The notes beneath the pieces were generated by a model. That model did no database searches. It saw only the letters and a list, made by a program, of their open reading frames with translations, and was not told the DNA's origin. A program made the translations under genes and the position numbers. From the NCBI RefSeq assembly GCF_008086615.1, contig NZ_RXYB01000016.1:18150-82149 (forward strand): DNA of 64,000 nt, in the 5' to 3' direction. Source of the stretch: Acetobacterium tundrae (GTDB taxonomy: Bacteria; Bacillota; Clostridia; Eubacteriales; Eubacteriaceae). Of this stretch, positions 49,492-58,945 are shown piece after piece. Position 1 is the stretch's first letter. Each line of letters starts with the position of its first letter.

Positions 49492-50979
49492 ATGAATATG
49501 CAAAAGAATACGATCATAAATTATTTAGCTTTAGCCATAGCAGCCTTTCTTTTTTTGCTTTTCTTTTCCTATGCAACCAGCCCCATATTCAGCAATAATT
49601 ACGGCATTTCAGATTCTGCGATATTTTTACTCGTTGGCAAGGGAATAACCAGTGGACACATCCTTTATCTGGACTTGTTTGACCATAAGGGACCGGTATT
49701 GTTTTTTTTAGAAGCGCTGGGGTGGCTGATCATTCCAGATCGTTTTGGAAGCTTTTTTATGCAATGGATTTTTATGGTTGCCGATCTTATTTTGATAGTC
49801 AAAATGGGACAACTGTTTTTAAATAAAAAACAGGCCTGGCTTCCAATTCTTTTCTTTTTCTTAATTTTAGCATCAACTTTTGAAGGCGGTAACTTAACAG
49901 AGGAATTAAGTCTGCCTTTTCTTTTACTGCCGCTATATCTGGTTCTTCGGCATTTAAAAAAAGAACCCATCAAAAAAGCCCATCATAATCCGCTTTATGC
50001 GTTTATCTATGGGATTTGTTTCACCCTGATTGTATTTATGCGATTGAATAATGCGGTACTCATTGGAGCCATTGTGTTGGTGGTGATGATTCAACTATTT
50101 ACTAATAAAGCATATGTTGATTTTTTCCATAATGTGCTTGGCTTCATTGCAGGGGCACTAATTACATTCGCGGCAATAGCAAGTTATTTTATTATTAACC
50201 ATGCTTTTGGAGATATGATTTACGCAACCTTTTTGTTTAACATGAAGTATGCAGAGGGTATTTCAGGAATTTTCTCACCGGAATCGCTTGTTAAATTCGC
50301 CTATTCGGTATCACCGGTTGTTTTTTCCGGCTGTATGGGTATCTATTATTTATTGAAAAAGGAAGACAAATATATTGGATTGCTTTTAACAATTGGCTCA
50401 TTGGTTACCTTTTTTTCGCTTCTGCTCGGAGGAATTTTTTATCATTATTTCACATTAACAACCCCATGCTTTGTCCTAGCTATTATTTTACTTATCGAAC
50501 TATATGTTAAAAATGAAAAAAAATTGTGGCAGGGCAGTCATCGGGGGCTGCTTGTTGCGGTGTTGGTTCTTTTTATGACAAGTTGTGTAATTTATTTATG
50601 CTTTTGTTTTTCTACAATTGTAACGATTGCAACAGAAGAACCGGATACGGACTATTATGAAAATGCGTTGACTATTAAGAGTTCGATTCCTGAAGAAGAT
50701 CGGGATAGTGTTTTTGGTTATGAGATCCCGGCCGGCTGGTTTTTAATGGCCGATATTACCCCTTGTTATAAATATTTCACGTTACAAGAATGGTGGGGAT
50801 TATATGATCCCCAAGTGATCGTCGAAATGAATAATATGTTGAAAAATAATCCGCCAAAATGGATTGTCATGACGAATGATCAGGAGACTAACGCCGAAAT
50901 CTATGATGTTCTCGGAACAAACTATGAATTAGTCACAAAAGATGAAGAAGTATCGCTCTACCATCGGATAGCAGAATAA
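49492..50979 (+). CDS. Polytopic membrane glycosyltransferase (GT-C fold)
   Basis: 495 residues, about eleven membrane helices. The first loop has the acidic features of GT-C enzymes: YGISDSAIFLLVGKGITSGHILYLDLFDHKGPVLFFLEALG. These enzymes transfer sugar from a polyprenyl-phosphate donor on the outer face of the membrane. It begins directly after the family 2 gene stop, so the two likely form a donor-making and donor-using pair. The acceptor is not predictable. Confidence 0.78.
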   Translation: MNMQKNTIINYLALAIAAFLFLLFFSYATSPIFSNNYGISDSAIFLLVGKGITSGHILYLDLFDHKGPVLFFLEALGWLIIPDRFGSFFMQWIFMVADLILIVKMGQLFLNKKQAWLPILFFFLILASTFEGGNLTEELSLPFLLLPLYLVLRHLKKEPIKKAHHNPLYAFIYGICFTLIVFMRLNNAVLIGAIVLVVMIQLFTNKAYVDFFHNVLGFIAGALITFAAIASYFIINHAFGDMIYATFLFNMKYAEGISGIFSPESLVKFAYSVSPVVFSGCMGIYYLLKKEDKYIGLLLTIGSLVTFFSLLLGGIFYHYFTLTTPCFVLAIILLIELYVKNEKKLWQGSHRGLLVAVLVLFMTSCVIYLCFCFSTIVTIATEEPDTDYYENALTIKSSIPEEDRDSVFGYEIPAGWFLMADITPCYKYFTLQEWWGLYDPQVIVEMNNMLKNNPPKWIVMTNDQETNAEIYDVLGTNYELVTKDEEVSLYHRIAE

Positions 50980-51037
50980 CACGCAATCGGTCAGTTTATC
51001 AATAAACCTTAAAAGATTGTAGTCAAGTTCGAAGTAG

Positions 51038-52390
51038 TTATGGATTAAAAATCAGTGAAGCAGAGCCGCCTCCAGAAGATGGATTCTCAAAGGTAACCTT
51101 TCCGCCATGAAGTTTCATGATCCGCCGAACGATGATCAGACCGAGTCCATGATTTTCAAGAAATACCGGTTCATCTGAATTTCCCAGAACTTCAGGAGGA
51201 TAGCCTTTCCCATCATCACTGATTTTGATGATGCACCCGTCCTGGTATTTCTTTATAGAAACATTAATGATGCAGCCGTTCCCATTGTGTTGGATGCTAT
51301 TGTCAATCAGGTTAGTAATGGCACGATGGATCAACGCTTCATCACAAAGAAGAGATAAACCATTGGAATCCTCGGTGGCCTCAAGGAAAATTGAATAGGA
51401 GTCACTGAGATCGTTGTTGTTAATATAGTCTGCAGCAATACTCCGTACCATCGCAGCCGGCGAAACCTTGCTAAGATGCAGGGGCTGCATTTCATATTCA
51501 AGCTTGGATGCGATGTTCAAGTCGGCAACCAGGGTTTTAATACGCTGACTTTGTTCACGGATGATTTTGGCTTGATCCTGTTCCGCAGGCAGGAGGTTTG
51601 GATTGGTTTCCAATTGACTGGAATAACCCATTACCATCGACAGTGGGGTGCGAATATCATGGGAGACACCGGCAATCCATTCAGTACGGGTTTTGTCACG
51701 ATCCGCTAAGCGCTTTCCCTGTTCCTTAAGAACAACAGAGGTTTCATTAAGAATTCGCGCAACTTCTCCAGTAACCCCCTTTGTGGGCAAGATGATTGTT
51801 TCTTTTTTTTGCAAGGCAGTGATGCCCTCATAAATGGGCTTTAGTTTTAGATAGAGCCATGAACCCAGTAGCAGAGCCAGGATAAGTGCTGCCACGAAAT
51901 TTAGAATTAAAAATCCACCAAGATAAGAAGGTATCTGGGAAATAGTGGCTTCGGTTGAGGTTATCGGGTATTTCCAAATACTTCCTTTTGGTTCACCCAA
52001 TACCATGAGGCCATCCTCAGATTCCCAAACCGATACCGGATAGTCATTGAGGTACCAGCGGGTAAAGGTCGCAATATCGGTAAGGGTGTAAGTCAAGGGA
52101 ACATCGGCAGGAAGGTTTTTGCTCCAGACAACATTGCCGTCCTGGCTGATAAGCATTGCCCAGGAATATTGCGCGTCAAATTGTGCAGCTGCGGTTTCAT
52201 TGAGATAATAAGCGCCGTCGATATTTGTCAGTCCATCAGCAATTGCACCGATATCATATTTTGAATGAGTGACACTGGGATTTTTCATGGCCCAGTTGGC
52301 AGTGAATAGGATATTGACAACAACCAGTAAAAGCGAAATGGTTGCAGTTAAAAGGATGGAACCGATTATGATTTTACGAAGGCTCTTCAT
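51038..52390 (-). CDS. Sensor histidine kinase (CprK/NsrK/NisK-like)
   Basis: 450 residues. Membrane helices at about 7-32 and 155-180 enclose an extracytoplasmic sensor of about 120 residues. HisKA motif GVSHDIRTPLSMVMGYS and HATPase motifs NLIDNSIQHNGNG, DDGKGYPPE and NHGLGLIIVRRIM follow. Its start overlaps the response regulator stop by 4 bases. Divergent LanFEG-type transporter genes suggest it senses an antimicrobial peptide. Confidence 0.93.
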   Translation of the reverse strand: MKSLRKIIIGSILLTATISLLLVVVNILFTANWAMKNPSVTHSKYDIGAIADGLTNIDGAYYLNETAAAQFDAQYSWAMLISQDGNVVWSKNLPADVPLTYTLTDIATFTRWYLNDYPVSVWESEDGLMVLGEPKGSIWKYPITSTEATISQIPSYLGGFLILNFVAALILALLLGSWLYLKLKPIYEGITALQKKETIILPTKGVTGEVARILNETSVVLKEQGKRLADRDKTRTEWIAGVSHDIRTPLSMVMGYSSQLETNPNLLPAEQDQAKIIREQSQRIKTLVADLNIASKLEYEMQPLHLSKVSPAAMVRSIAADYINNNDLSDSYSIFLEATEDSNGLSLLCDEALIHRAITNLIDNSIQHNGNGCIINVSIKKYQDGCIIKISDDGKGYPPEVLGNSDEPVFLENHGLGLIIVRRIMKLHGGKVTFENPSSGGGSASLIFNP

Positions 52391-53106
52391 AGAGTTGGAT
52401 CCTTTACCAATTTATACCCCATCCCCCGGACCGTCAGTAAATATTTTGGCTGGGACGGATCTTCTTCTATTTTTTCCCGGAGGCGACGAATATGAACCAT
52501 CAAGGTGTTTTCATAACCGTAGAGATCATCGTCCCATGCGCAGCGGCAGAGGTTATCAGACGTGACGATGTTCCCCTGATTATCCCAAAGCTTTTTAAGC
52601 AGGGCGTGTTCTTTGGCCGTTAGTGTTTTTTTCCAATCACGAGCTTGAACCACGCCGCTTTTAAAATTGACGGTCACATTTCCCAGTACCAGACATTCGT
52701 CCTGGGAGGGTGGAGTCAACATAGGCTGGTAAACCCGTCTGAGGATGCCACTCAAGCGAAGAACCAGTTCCCGGGGAAGAAAGGGTTTGGTAATGTAATC
52801 ATCGGCACCCAGTCCCAGCCCGAGAAGCCGGTTTTCATCCTCATCCCGGGCAGACAAAAACAGCATCGGTACATTGGATTTCAACCGAAACTCCTGCATT
52901 AGCGAAAACCCGTCACCATCAGGCAGCATTATATCTAGAATCACCCCATTGGGCTTTTCAGCTCCGAAGATTTCCCGGGCCTGCTGGCAGCAATCGGCAG
53001 TCAGCACACTGGAAAATCCGGCCTGATTCAATATCTTTTTTAACATGATTAAAATTTCCGGTTCATCATCCACAACCAGAAGCGTTGATTCAAAAATTGT
53101 TTTCAT
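52387..53106 (-). CDS. OmpR-family response regulator (CprR/NsrR-like)
   Basis: About 239 residues. Receiver domain with VVDDEPEILI, GVILDIMLPDGDG and DDYITKPFLPREL; C-terminal winged helix ending VRGMGYKLV. ATG 53106 is favoured (GGGTGA upstream) over an in-frame GTG at 53115. It lies divergent to the ABC transporter genes, which it probably controls. Confidence 0.94.
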   Translation of the reverse strand: MKTIFESTLLVVDDEPEILIMLKKILNQAGFSSVLTADCCQQAREIFGAEKPNGVILDIMLPDGDGFSLMQEFRLKSNVPMLFLSARDEDENRLLGLGLGADDYITKPFLPRELVLRLSGILRRVYQPMLTPPSQDECLVLGNVTVNFKSGVVQARDWKKTLTAKEHALLKKLWDNQGNIVTSDNLCRCAWDDDLYGYENTLMVHIRRLREKIEEDPSQPKYLLTVRGMGYKLVKDPTL

Positions 53107-53253
53107 TATTATCACCCGACTGTATTATACACGAAAAAATAGTTGTATTTGGGACTGAAATTAAAATTAAGGTAAAAGTAAGGCAGGAGACAAACCCCTG
53201 TAAGGTTCAAGGGCTATCATAAGCATGTAGAAAAAAAGAAGGAGTGCATGTTT

Positions 53254-54168
53254 ATGAGTAATGTCATCGAGACCGCAGGTCTCAGCAAAGAATATGGAAA
53301 TGTTTATCGGGTCAAGGATGTCGATCTGCTGGTTCCTGAAGGAGCTATTTATGGGTTCCTGGGACCAAATGGAGCGGGAAAATCAACAACTTTGAAAATG
53401 GTGTTAGGTCTGGCAAAACCCACCGCCGGGGAAATATCGGTTTTTGGAAAAAGAGTTAACAGCAAAAACCGACTGGAGAATCTTAAAAATGTGGGTTCCC
53501 TTATCGAATCTCCCAGCTATTACGGGCATTTAACCGGAGCAGAGAACCTCCAGATCTTTCAAACCCTCCGGGGTGTTCCCAAAAACAATATTGATGAAGT
53601 TCTGAAAATAGTCAGGCTGGATAATCAGAAGCACAAAAAAGTCAGCCAGTATTCCCTGGGAATGAAACAGCGGTTGGGGTTGGCCAGTGCGCTTTTGGGT
53701 TATCCCAAACTGCTTATTTTGGATGAACCCACCAATGGGCTGGACCCTGCCGGGATTCAAGAAATGCGGGAGTTGATTCAGTCCCTGCCCCAAAAATTCG
53801 GAATGACCGTGGTGGTGTCCAGCCACCTGTTAAGCGAAATCGATCAGCTGGCAACTCGGGTGGGGATTATTCGGGAAGGGGAGCTGGTTTATCAGGATAG
53901 TTTGATGAAACTTCATCAGTACAGCCAGCAGCATCTCGCGGTTCGAACCATGAATAATGAGGTGACCAAATCATTCCTGAGTCAAAATGGGGTTGCTTGG
54001 GAAGCACAGGACGATTATCTGATCATCCCCCAGATGAAAGATTCAATGATGGCAGAAATCAGTAAGGTCCTGGGACAGAATAATATTGGCCTGGTTCGCA
54101 TTGAAGAGCGCAAAAAGAGTCTGGAAGATATCTTCCTGGAGTTGACCGGAACGGCGGTGAGTTTATGA
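53254..54168 (+). CDS. ABC transporter ATPase, lantibiotic-resistance LanF/CprA type
   Basis: About 304 residues. Walker A GPNGAGKSTTLKM, signature YSLGMKQRLGLASALLG, Walker B LLILDEPTNGLDPAG and the switch SSHLLSEIDQLA. The ISxFGKRVN and LIESPSYYGHLTGAENL segments are typical of the BcrA/LanF subgroup. ATG 53254 lies 9 bases after AAGGAG. It pairs with two permease genes overlapping by 4 bases or separated by 3. Confidence 0.93.
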   Translation: MSNVIETAGLSKEYGNVYRVKDVDLLVPEGAIYGFLGPNGAGKSTTLKMVLGLAKPTAGEISVFGKRVNSKNRLENLKNVGSLIESPSYYGHLTGAENLQIFQTLRGVPKNNIDEVLKIVRLDNQKHKKVSQYSLGMKQRLGLASALLGYPKLLILDEPTNGLDPAGIQEMRELIQSLPQKFGMTVVVSSHLLSEIDQLATRVGIIREGELVYQDSLMKLHQYSQQHLAVRTMNNEVTKSFLSQNGVAWEAQDDYLIIPQMKDSMMAEISKVLGQNNIGLVRIEERKKSLEDIFLELTGTAVSL

Positions 54169-54917
54169 GAGAGGCAATTGGAATGGAGGCTTTAAAAACA
54201 AAGGGACGAAAGATTTGGTTGGTGGTGGCAGTCATGATGGGGGTTCAGATGCTGTGGGCTGGCTGGGCTATTTCCAACAAGGACGCTAATGATCTGGTTC
54301 AGGGATGGCTGTTTTTTCTTTACCAATTTCCCATGCTCAACTGCATCATCATGCCGGTGATCGCGGCAGTAGTGGCGTCTCGCCTATGTGAGGTGGAGCA
54401 TAAAGGACAAACATTTAAGCTCCTGGAAACCATTGTTCCAGCCAATCGGATCTTTGATGCCAAGTTTATCTGGGGTAGTATCTATATGTTTGGTGCAGCA
54501 TTGGGACAGGTGGCCATTATGATTGGTATGGGTCTCATGCTACATTTTGGAGGACCGGTGCCATGGGGCGCGCTGGGTGGATATTTGTTTTTTACCCTGG
54601 CGGTGAGTTTGACTATTTATGCTTTTCAACAGGTGGTATCCATGCTCTTTGCCAATCAAATGGTGCCCATGACACTGGGACTCGTTGGCGGTTTTATTGG
54701 TCTGTTCAGTATGTTTTTTCCTCAGGGCTTTCAGAAGTTTATCCTTTGGAGTTATTATGGGGTGCTGATGCAGATTGGTATGAACTGGGATCAGAATACT
54801 CGGGCAATAGATTTTTACTGGACTGCTATTGATTGGTCGGGTTTTGTACTGCTTTTTGTATTCTTTGGACTGATATACGGAATTGGCCGGATTTTATTTG
54901 TACGAAGGGAGGTCTGA
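54165..54917 (+). CDS. ABC-2 permease, LanE/MutE type
   Basis: 250 residues, six membrane helices. The N-terminal MREAIGMEALKTKGRKIWLVV and DANDLVQGWLFFLYQFPMLNCIIMPVIAAVVASRLCEVEHKGQTFKLL match the MutE/EpiE family of lantibiotic self-protection permeases. Its ATG overlaps the ATPase stop by 4 bases. Confidence 0.88.
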   Translation: MREAIGMEALKTKGRKIWLVVAVMMGVQMLWAGWAISNKDANDLVQGWLFFLYQFPMLNCIIMPVIAAVVASRLCEVEHKGQTFKLLETIVPANRIFDAKFIWGSIYMFGAALGQVAIMIGMGLMLHFGGPVPWGALGGYLFFTLAVSLTIYAFQQVVSMLFANQMVPMTLGLVGGFIGLFSMFFPQGFQKFILWSYYGVLMQIGMNWDQNTRAIDFYWTAIDWSGFVLLFVFFGLIYGIGRILFVRREV

Positions 54918-54920
54918 AGG

Positions 54921-55655
54921 ATGTTCATACGTGTTTTAAAAGCGGAAATGATCAAGATGCGACATAGCCCGGTTTGGTTGGCATTTTTATTGATTCCCAT
55001 TATTCCGGCCTTTATGGGAACCTTCAATTACCTGAATAATCTGGAGATTCTGGAGAATGAATGGTATAGTCTCTGGACCCAGCATACCCTATTTGCCTGT
55101 TATTTTTTTCTGCCGGTACTGATTGGTATTTACTGTTCTTACCTTTGGCGGTTGGAACACGCCAATCATAATTGGAATGCGGTTATGACGGCGCCGGTTC
55201 CCATAACCCACCTATTTCTGGCTAAATTGATCATGGGTTCGGCGATGGTGGTGTTGACTCAGCTCTGGATCGGACTATTGTATATTTTATCCGGATTACT
55301 GGCTGGGGTTTCGGGACCGATACCCCCGGAACTTTCGGTCTGGCTTTTCTTTGGGGCTCTGGGCGGTATGGTGGCATGTGCCCTGCAGCTCTTTATATCA
55401 CTGGTGATTCGCAGTTTTGCAGTGCCGGTTGGTATTGCTCTGATGGGCGGCATTGCAGGTTTGGCATTGCTATCCAAAGGCTATGGCATCTGGTTTCCCT
55501 ATGCCCTGATAACATTGGGGATGCGGGCCAATGATCCGGCTGCACCCATGTCGGTGGGAGAAATTCAATTTATTCTAGCCTGCGCGGTTTTTATGGCTGG
55601 GTTCAGTCTATTTGCCATCATCTGGTTAAAAAGGCGGGATGTGGTGACGGGTTAA
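54921..55655 (+). CDS. ABC-2 permease, LanG/MutG type
   Basis: 244 residues, six membrane helices. FIRVLKAEMIKMRHSPVWLAFLLIPIIPAFMGTFNY and YLWRLEHANHNWNAVMTAPVP match the MutG subgroup. It completes a LanF-E-G unit. No lantibiotic precursor, dehydratase or cyclase gene is in the vicinity, so the unit most likely exports or expels foreign peptides. Confidence 0.88.
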   Translation: MFIRVLKAEMIKMRHSPVWLAFLLIPIIPAFMGTFNYLNNLEILENEWYSLWTQHTLFACYFFLPVLIGIYCSYLWRLEHANHNWNAVMTAPVPITHLFLAKLIMGSAMVVLTQLWIGLLYILSGLLAGVSGPIPPELSVWLFFGALGGMVACALQLFISLVIRSFAVPVGIALMGGIAGLALLSKGYGIWFPYALITLGMRANDPAAPMSVGEIQFILACAVFMAGFSLFAIIWLKRRDVVTG

Positions 55656-55698
55656 TTAAGTAGATTAGAAACTAAATAAAAAGAGAATAGAAAAAAAC

Positions 55699-55743
55699 AA
55701 AGCCAGTGTTTATCGGAGACGACTACCGATAAACACTGGCTTT
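55699..55743. terminator. Bidirectional terminator between LanG and the metallo-beta-lactamase-fold gene
   Basis: AAAGCCAGTGTTTATCGG pairs perfectly with CCGATAAACACTGGCTTT around a 9-base loop, with A-rich sequence on one side and T on the other. Confidence 0.9.
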
Positions 55744-55761
55744 GATCGTTATTATGCTAGT

Positions 55762-56868
55762 TTAGCTTGGCGGATTACAAACCCCACAGGGTGTCAGCCC
55801 TAGAGCGTGAACCTCATCCAGATTGTTCAGATAGATCCGGTTGGATTCCTTGGGCAGGCTAGGGCAGGTTGGCAAATGATAGATCTTGGAATTTTTATTC
55901 CCGATATAGGTGGCAGTCTCTGAAGTGGCCGTGCTTGCCGGCGTTTTCTGAGCAGGGTTGGTAGTGGCAGCGAGACCGTTATCCACGGCCTGATAGGACT
56001 GGGTTGGGGCAATGCCGGTTTTGTTAAAGGTTAATTGATCCCCCTGACAGGTGGCAATGATCGTCCCCATGAGGTCGGTGCGAAAGATAGTGGAGCCGAC
56101 GTCGTTGAGACGGCTCAGCGTTTCCTCATGGGGATGACCATAATCATTGTTGGCACCACAGGAAATCACCGAGTACCGGGGATTCACAGCACGAAGAAAG
56201 ACGTAGCCTGTTGACGTGGAGCTGCCATGATGTCCAACCTTCAGAACATCGGCTTCGAGATTGATGTTCTGGGCAAGTAGTTCCTGTTCGGCTTGTTGTC
56301 CCATATCACCGGTAAAAAGAAAGCGGTGGTTTCCCCGGGTGACCTTCAGCACTAGTGAATCATTATTGACGTCTTCATGAACGCTAAGCGGGCCTAGAAA
56401 ATCAATGGTTGACCCGCCGAAGGCAAGTGTGGTTCCGGGAGAAGGGGTGGAGACCGGCACGTTTTTAGCCTTCGCCGCGGCAATGAGCTTCTGAGAGGCG
56501 GTGGTATCTTCGGAATTGGTCACATACAGGTTTGAAACGTCAAGATTAGCAACCACATCGGCTAAACCGCCGGCATGGTCGGCGTGGTTATGAGTGGCAA
56601 CAACGTAATCCAGTTGAGAGATCCCCAAACTTTTGAGATAGTTAATAATAGCTCCTCCATTTTCCGGATTTCCGCCATCAATAAGCATGGTATCGTTATT
56701 ATCGATTAAAAGAATGGAATCCCCCTGCCCCACATCTAAAAAATGAACGGCCAGAGAATCCTGAGGGGTAAAGGTTGCCGTTGATGTGGATAGAAATTGA
56801 CAGCCGGTAAACAGTAAAATAAGACTTAGAATAAGGGATAGACAAAGCCATAATTTTCGTTTCATCAT
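55762..56868 (-). CDS. Secreted metallo-beta-lactamase-fold lipoprotein (ComEC C-domain-like)
   Basis: 368 residues. An N-terminal signal with a lipobox-like FTGC leads to export. HFLDVGQGDSILL, THNHADHAGG, FTGDMG and GHHGSSTST are the ComEC/Rec2 C-terminal metallohydrolase motifs, which act on DNA in the full-length protein. The C-terminal 50 residues (KIYHLPTCPSLP...LGLTPCGVCNPPS) form a small Cys-rich Ada-like metal site. A possible extracellular nuclease. TTGCGCCTCCAG upstream is a poor site; two adjacent Met codons are possible starts. Confidence 0.88.
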   Translation of the reverse strand: MMKRKLWLCLSLILSLILLFTGCQFLSTSTATFTPQDSLAVHFLDVGQGDSILLIDNNDTMLIDGGNPENGGAIINYLKSLGISQLDYVVATHNHADHAGGLADVVANLDVSNLYVTNSEDTTASQKLIAAAKAKNVPVSTPSPGTTLAFGGSTIDFLGPLSVHEDVNNDSLVLKVTRGNHRFLFTGDMGQQAEQELLAQNINLEADVLKVGHHGSSTSTGYVFLRAVNPRYSVISCGANNDYGHPHEETLSRLNDVGSTIFRTDLMGTIIATCQGDQLTFNKTGIAPTQSYQAVDNGLAATTNPAQKTPASTATSETATYIGNKNSKIYHLPTCPSLPKESNRIYLNNLDEVHALGLTPCGVCNPPS

Positions 56869-57041
56869 TGCGCCTCCAGAGCGTTTAATCGAAATAGGTT
56901 GAATTAAAAGCGTTAGAACAAGAGTGACGATAGTTAATGATAATTCTTAATTAATATACGCTAATTTTACCATATAAAAAGAATCATTGCTTGTTTTTCA
57001 AGTGCTCTTTGGATGCTTGTGAATGATAAAAATAGCAGGCC

Positions 57042-57070
57042 TTTACCTTTTTACTGTAATAAGTTACAAT
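57042..57070 (+). promoter_or_regulatory. Candidate promoter of the second ABC transporter
   Basis: TTTACC (57042-57047), 17 bases, TACAAT (57065-57070), about 60 bases before the gene. Confidence 0.5.
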
Positions 57071-57132
57071 AAGGCGACGAGATGAATTGAGCAAGAACCA
57101 GTATTCCGTTAAAAGATGGAGGAAAGATTCTT

Positions 57133-58038
57133 ATGAAAGCAATCGAAACCGTACATTTAACAAAGAATTATAATGAAATTCTGGCGTTGAAAAATGTCAA
57201 TCTAACAGTTGATGAAGGAGAAATATTTGGGTTAATAGGACCAAATGGTGCGGGAAAATCGACATTTATAAAAATTCTATTGAATTTTATTTTTCCCAAT
57301 ATCGGTCATTGTAAAGTGTTGGATCTGAATTGTACAAAAAATTCAGCTGAGATAAAAAAGCAAGTTGGATATGTACCTGATGAAATTCGGTATGATCCAA
57401 ATGCCAGTGCCGAGGAGTTGTTAAAAACGACCCTGGCTTTTCATCATATCAAAACCGAAGATGCTATCGATCCCCTATGTGAGGCGTTAGAAATTGATAA
57501 GTCAATAAAATTTGGCGAACAATCCATCGATAATGAAAAGAAAATCGCTATTGCCTGTGCATTGATACATGAACCACGGTTGCTAATCTTGGATGAACCA
57601 ATGAATGGGTTGGATCCTTTAATGCAAAAACGACTTTTCGAAGTATTAAAAGATGCAAATGAAAAGGGAACCACCATTTTTTTATCGAGTCAAAATTTAA
57701 AAGAGGTTCAAGATTATTGTACCCGAGTTGCATTTATCAAGGAAGGACGGATTTTTAAAATTGAAGACTTAACAAAAGTACGAAAAAAATATATGATTAT
57801 CGAAATAAAAGCAGAATCCTTTGATTTAAGGGATCTTGAAATTTTAGGTGGGCGGATGCTTAATGTTTCAGAAAACATGGTTAAATTTTCCTATGATGGC
57901 GATGTTGAGAAGCTTTTAAAAACCCTCAGCATGATGACGATAAAAGATATAACGATAAAAAATGCCTCTCTTGAAGATGAAGTTTTAGATTATTATGAAG
58001 GAGGGCATAGCGATGACACTCTTGAAATTGGAATTTAA
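57133..58038 (+). CDS. ABC transporter ATPase
   Basis: 301 residues. Walker A GPNGAGKSTFIKI, Walker B LLILDEPMNGLDPLM and the switch region FLSSQNLKEVQDYCTR are present. The signature region reads EQSIDNEKKIAIACALIHE, with the usual LSGGQ strongly altered, as in some CcmA/YbhF-type subfamilies. Its substrate is unknown. It is overlapped by the permease gene by 26 bases, so they form a pair. Confidence 0.92.
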   Translation: MKAIETVHLTKNYNEILALKNVNLTVDEGEIFGLIGPNGAGKSTFIKILLNFIFPNIGHCKVLDLNCTKNSAEIKKQVGYVPDEIRYDPNASAEELLKTTLAFHHIKTEDAIDPLCEALEIDKSIKFGEQSIDNEKKIAIACALIHEPRLLILDEPMNGLDPLMQKRLFEVLKDANEKGTTIFLSSQNLKEVQDYCTRVAFIKEGRIFKIEDLTKVRKKYMIIEIKAESFDLRDLEILGGRMLNVSENMVKFSYDGDVEKLLKTLSMMTIKDITIKNASLEDEVLDYYEGGHSDDTLEIGI

Positions 58039-58828
58039 AAATATCTTTCGGGGTCTACTGTTTTGGATGGGCATACTTATCGTTGTTTTGGTCGTATTTA
58101 TGGCTTTTTTTCCCGCAATGGAATCCAGTACCATCCAAAATCTAGTTAGAATGAAGCAGGGTGCCCTACCAGCACCACTGCTTGCCGCCTTTGGTCTTAC
58201 CGAGGTGTCGGATTTTAGTGATATCAAGGTTTATTTTGCTTTTATCATGCAATTTATTAATATTGCGATTGCGATATACGCAGCACGTGCAGGAACATCA
58301 GCTCTTATAAAAGAAGAAACAGATGGAACCATTGAATATTTATATGCCCAACCAATTACACGAAGCGGCATTGTTGCAGCTAAAATGGTCGCACATTTTT
58401 TAACGTATTGTCTTTTGATCATTGTCCTGGAAATGGTATCACTGATCCTGGTTCTTGTTTTCAGTTCGGGGAAATATGAAGTTATTGTATTATTATTGAA
58501 CGTGAAAGGAATATATTTAGGAACGTTTATATCAGGTTTTATTTTTATGATATTAGGCCTTTGGTTTTCAGTAAAGCTTCGCAGTACCAGACAAATTGGA
58601 TTGACGGCAATGTGGATGGTTTTTGGCACTTATAGCATCGGAATTTTTGCAGCGCTTGTTGATGCGGTGGGCTTTTTAAGATATCTCTCTCCCCTGGACC
58701 TTTTTGAACCGAACCACATTTTGGCGTCGGGTATTAATCTGAAAGCGTTAGGCTTATGGGGGGGCGTAGTGATTCTTGCAATAGGAATGACTTTTGCTTT
58801 TTACAACAAAAAAGATTTAAAGGTTTAA
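58013..58828 (+). CDS. ABC-2 type permease
   Basis: 271 residues, six membrane helices. KEETDGTIEYLYAQPITRSGIVAAKMVAHFL is the loop typical of NosY/YtrC-like ABC-2 permeases. ATG 58013 lies 8 bases after AAGGAGGG; an earlier in-frame ATG at 57995 overlaps that site. Confidence 0.9.
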   Translation: MTLLKLEFKNIFRGLLFWMGILIVVLVVFMAFFPAMESSTIQNLVRMKQGALPAPLLAAFGLTEVSDFSDIKVYFAFIMQFINIAIAIYAARAGTSALIKEETDGTIEYLYAQPITRSGIVAAKMVAHFLTYCLLIIVLEMVSLILVLVFSSGKYEVIVLLLNVKGIYLGTFISGFIFMILGLWFSVKLRSTRQIGLTAMWMVFGTYSIGIFAALVDAVGFLRYLSPLDLFEPNHILASGINLKALGLWGGVVILAIGMTFAFYNKKDLKV

Positions 58829-58945
58829 TGTTTTTTTTTATAGACAAAATAAGGATCATTTAGACTTACTTAAAAAGGACAAAACTATTATCCGAAATTT
58901 AAGAAGTCTATGTGATAATAGAGCAAAAAAAGGAGATTATAATTT

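Noticed and set aside
57133..58828. Second antimicrobial resistance ABC transporter
   Set aside because: No adjacent regulator and no BceAB/LanFEG-specific features; left as a generic ABC-2 exporter.
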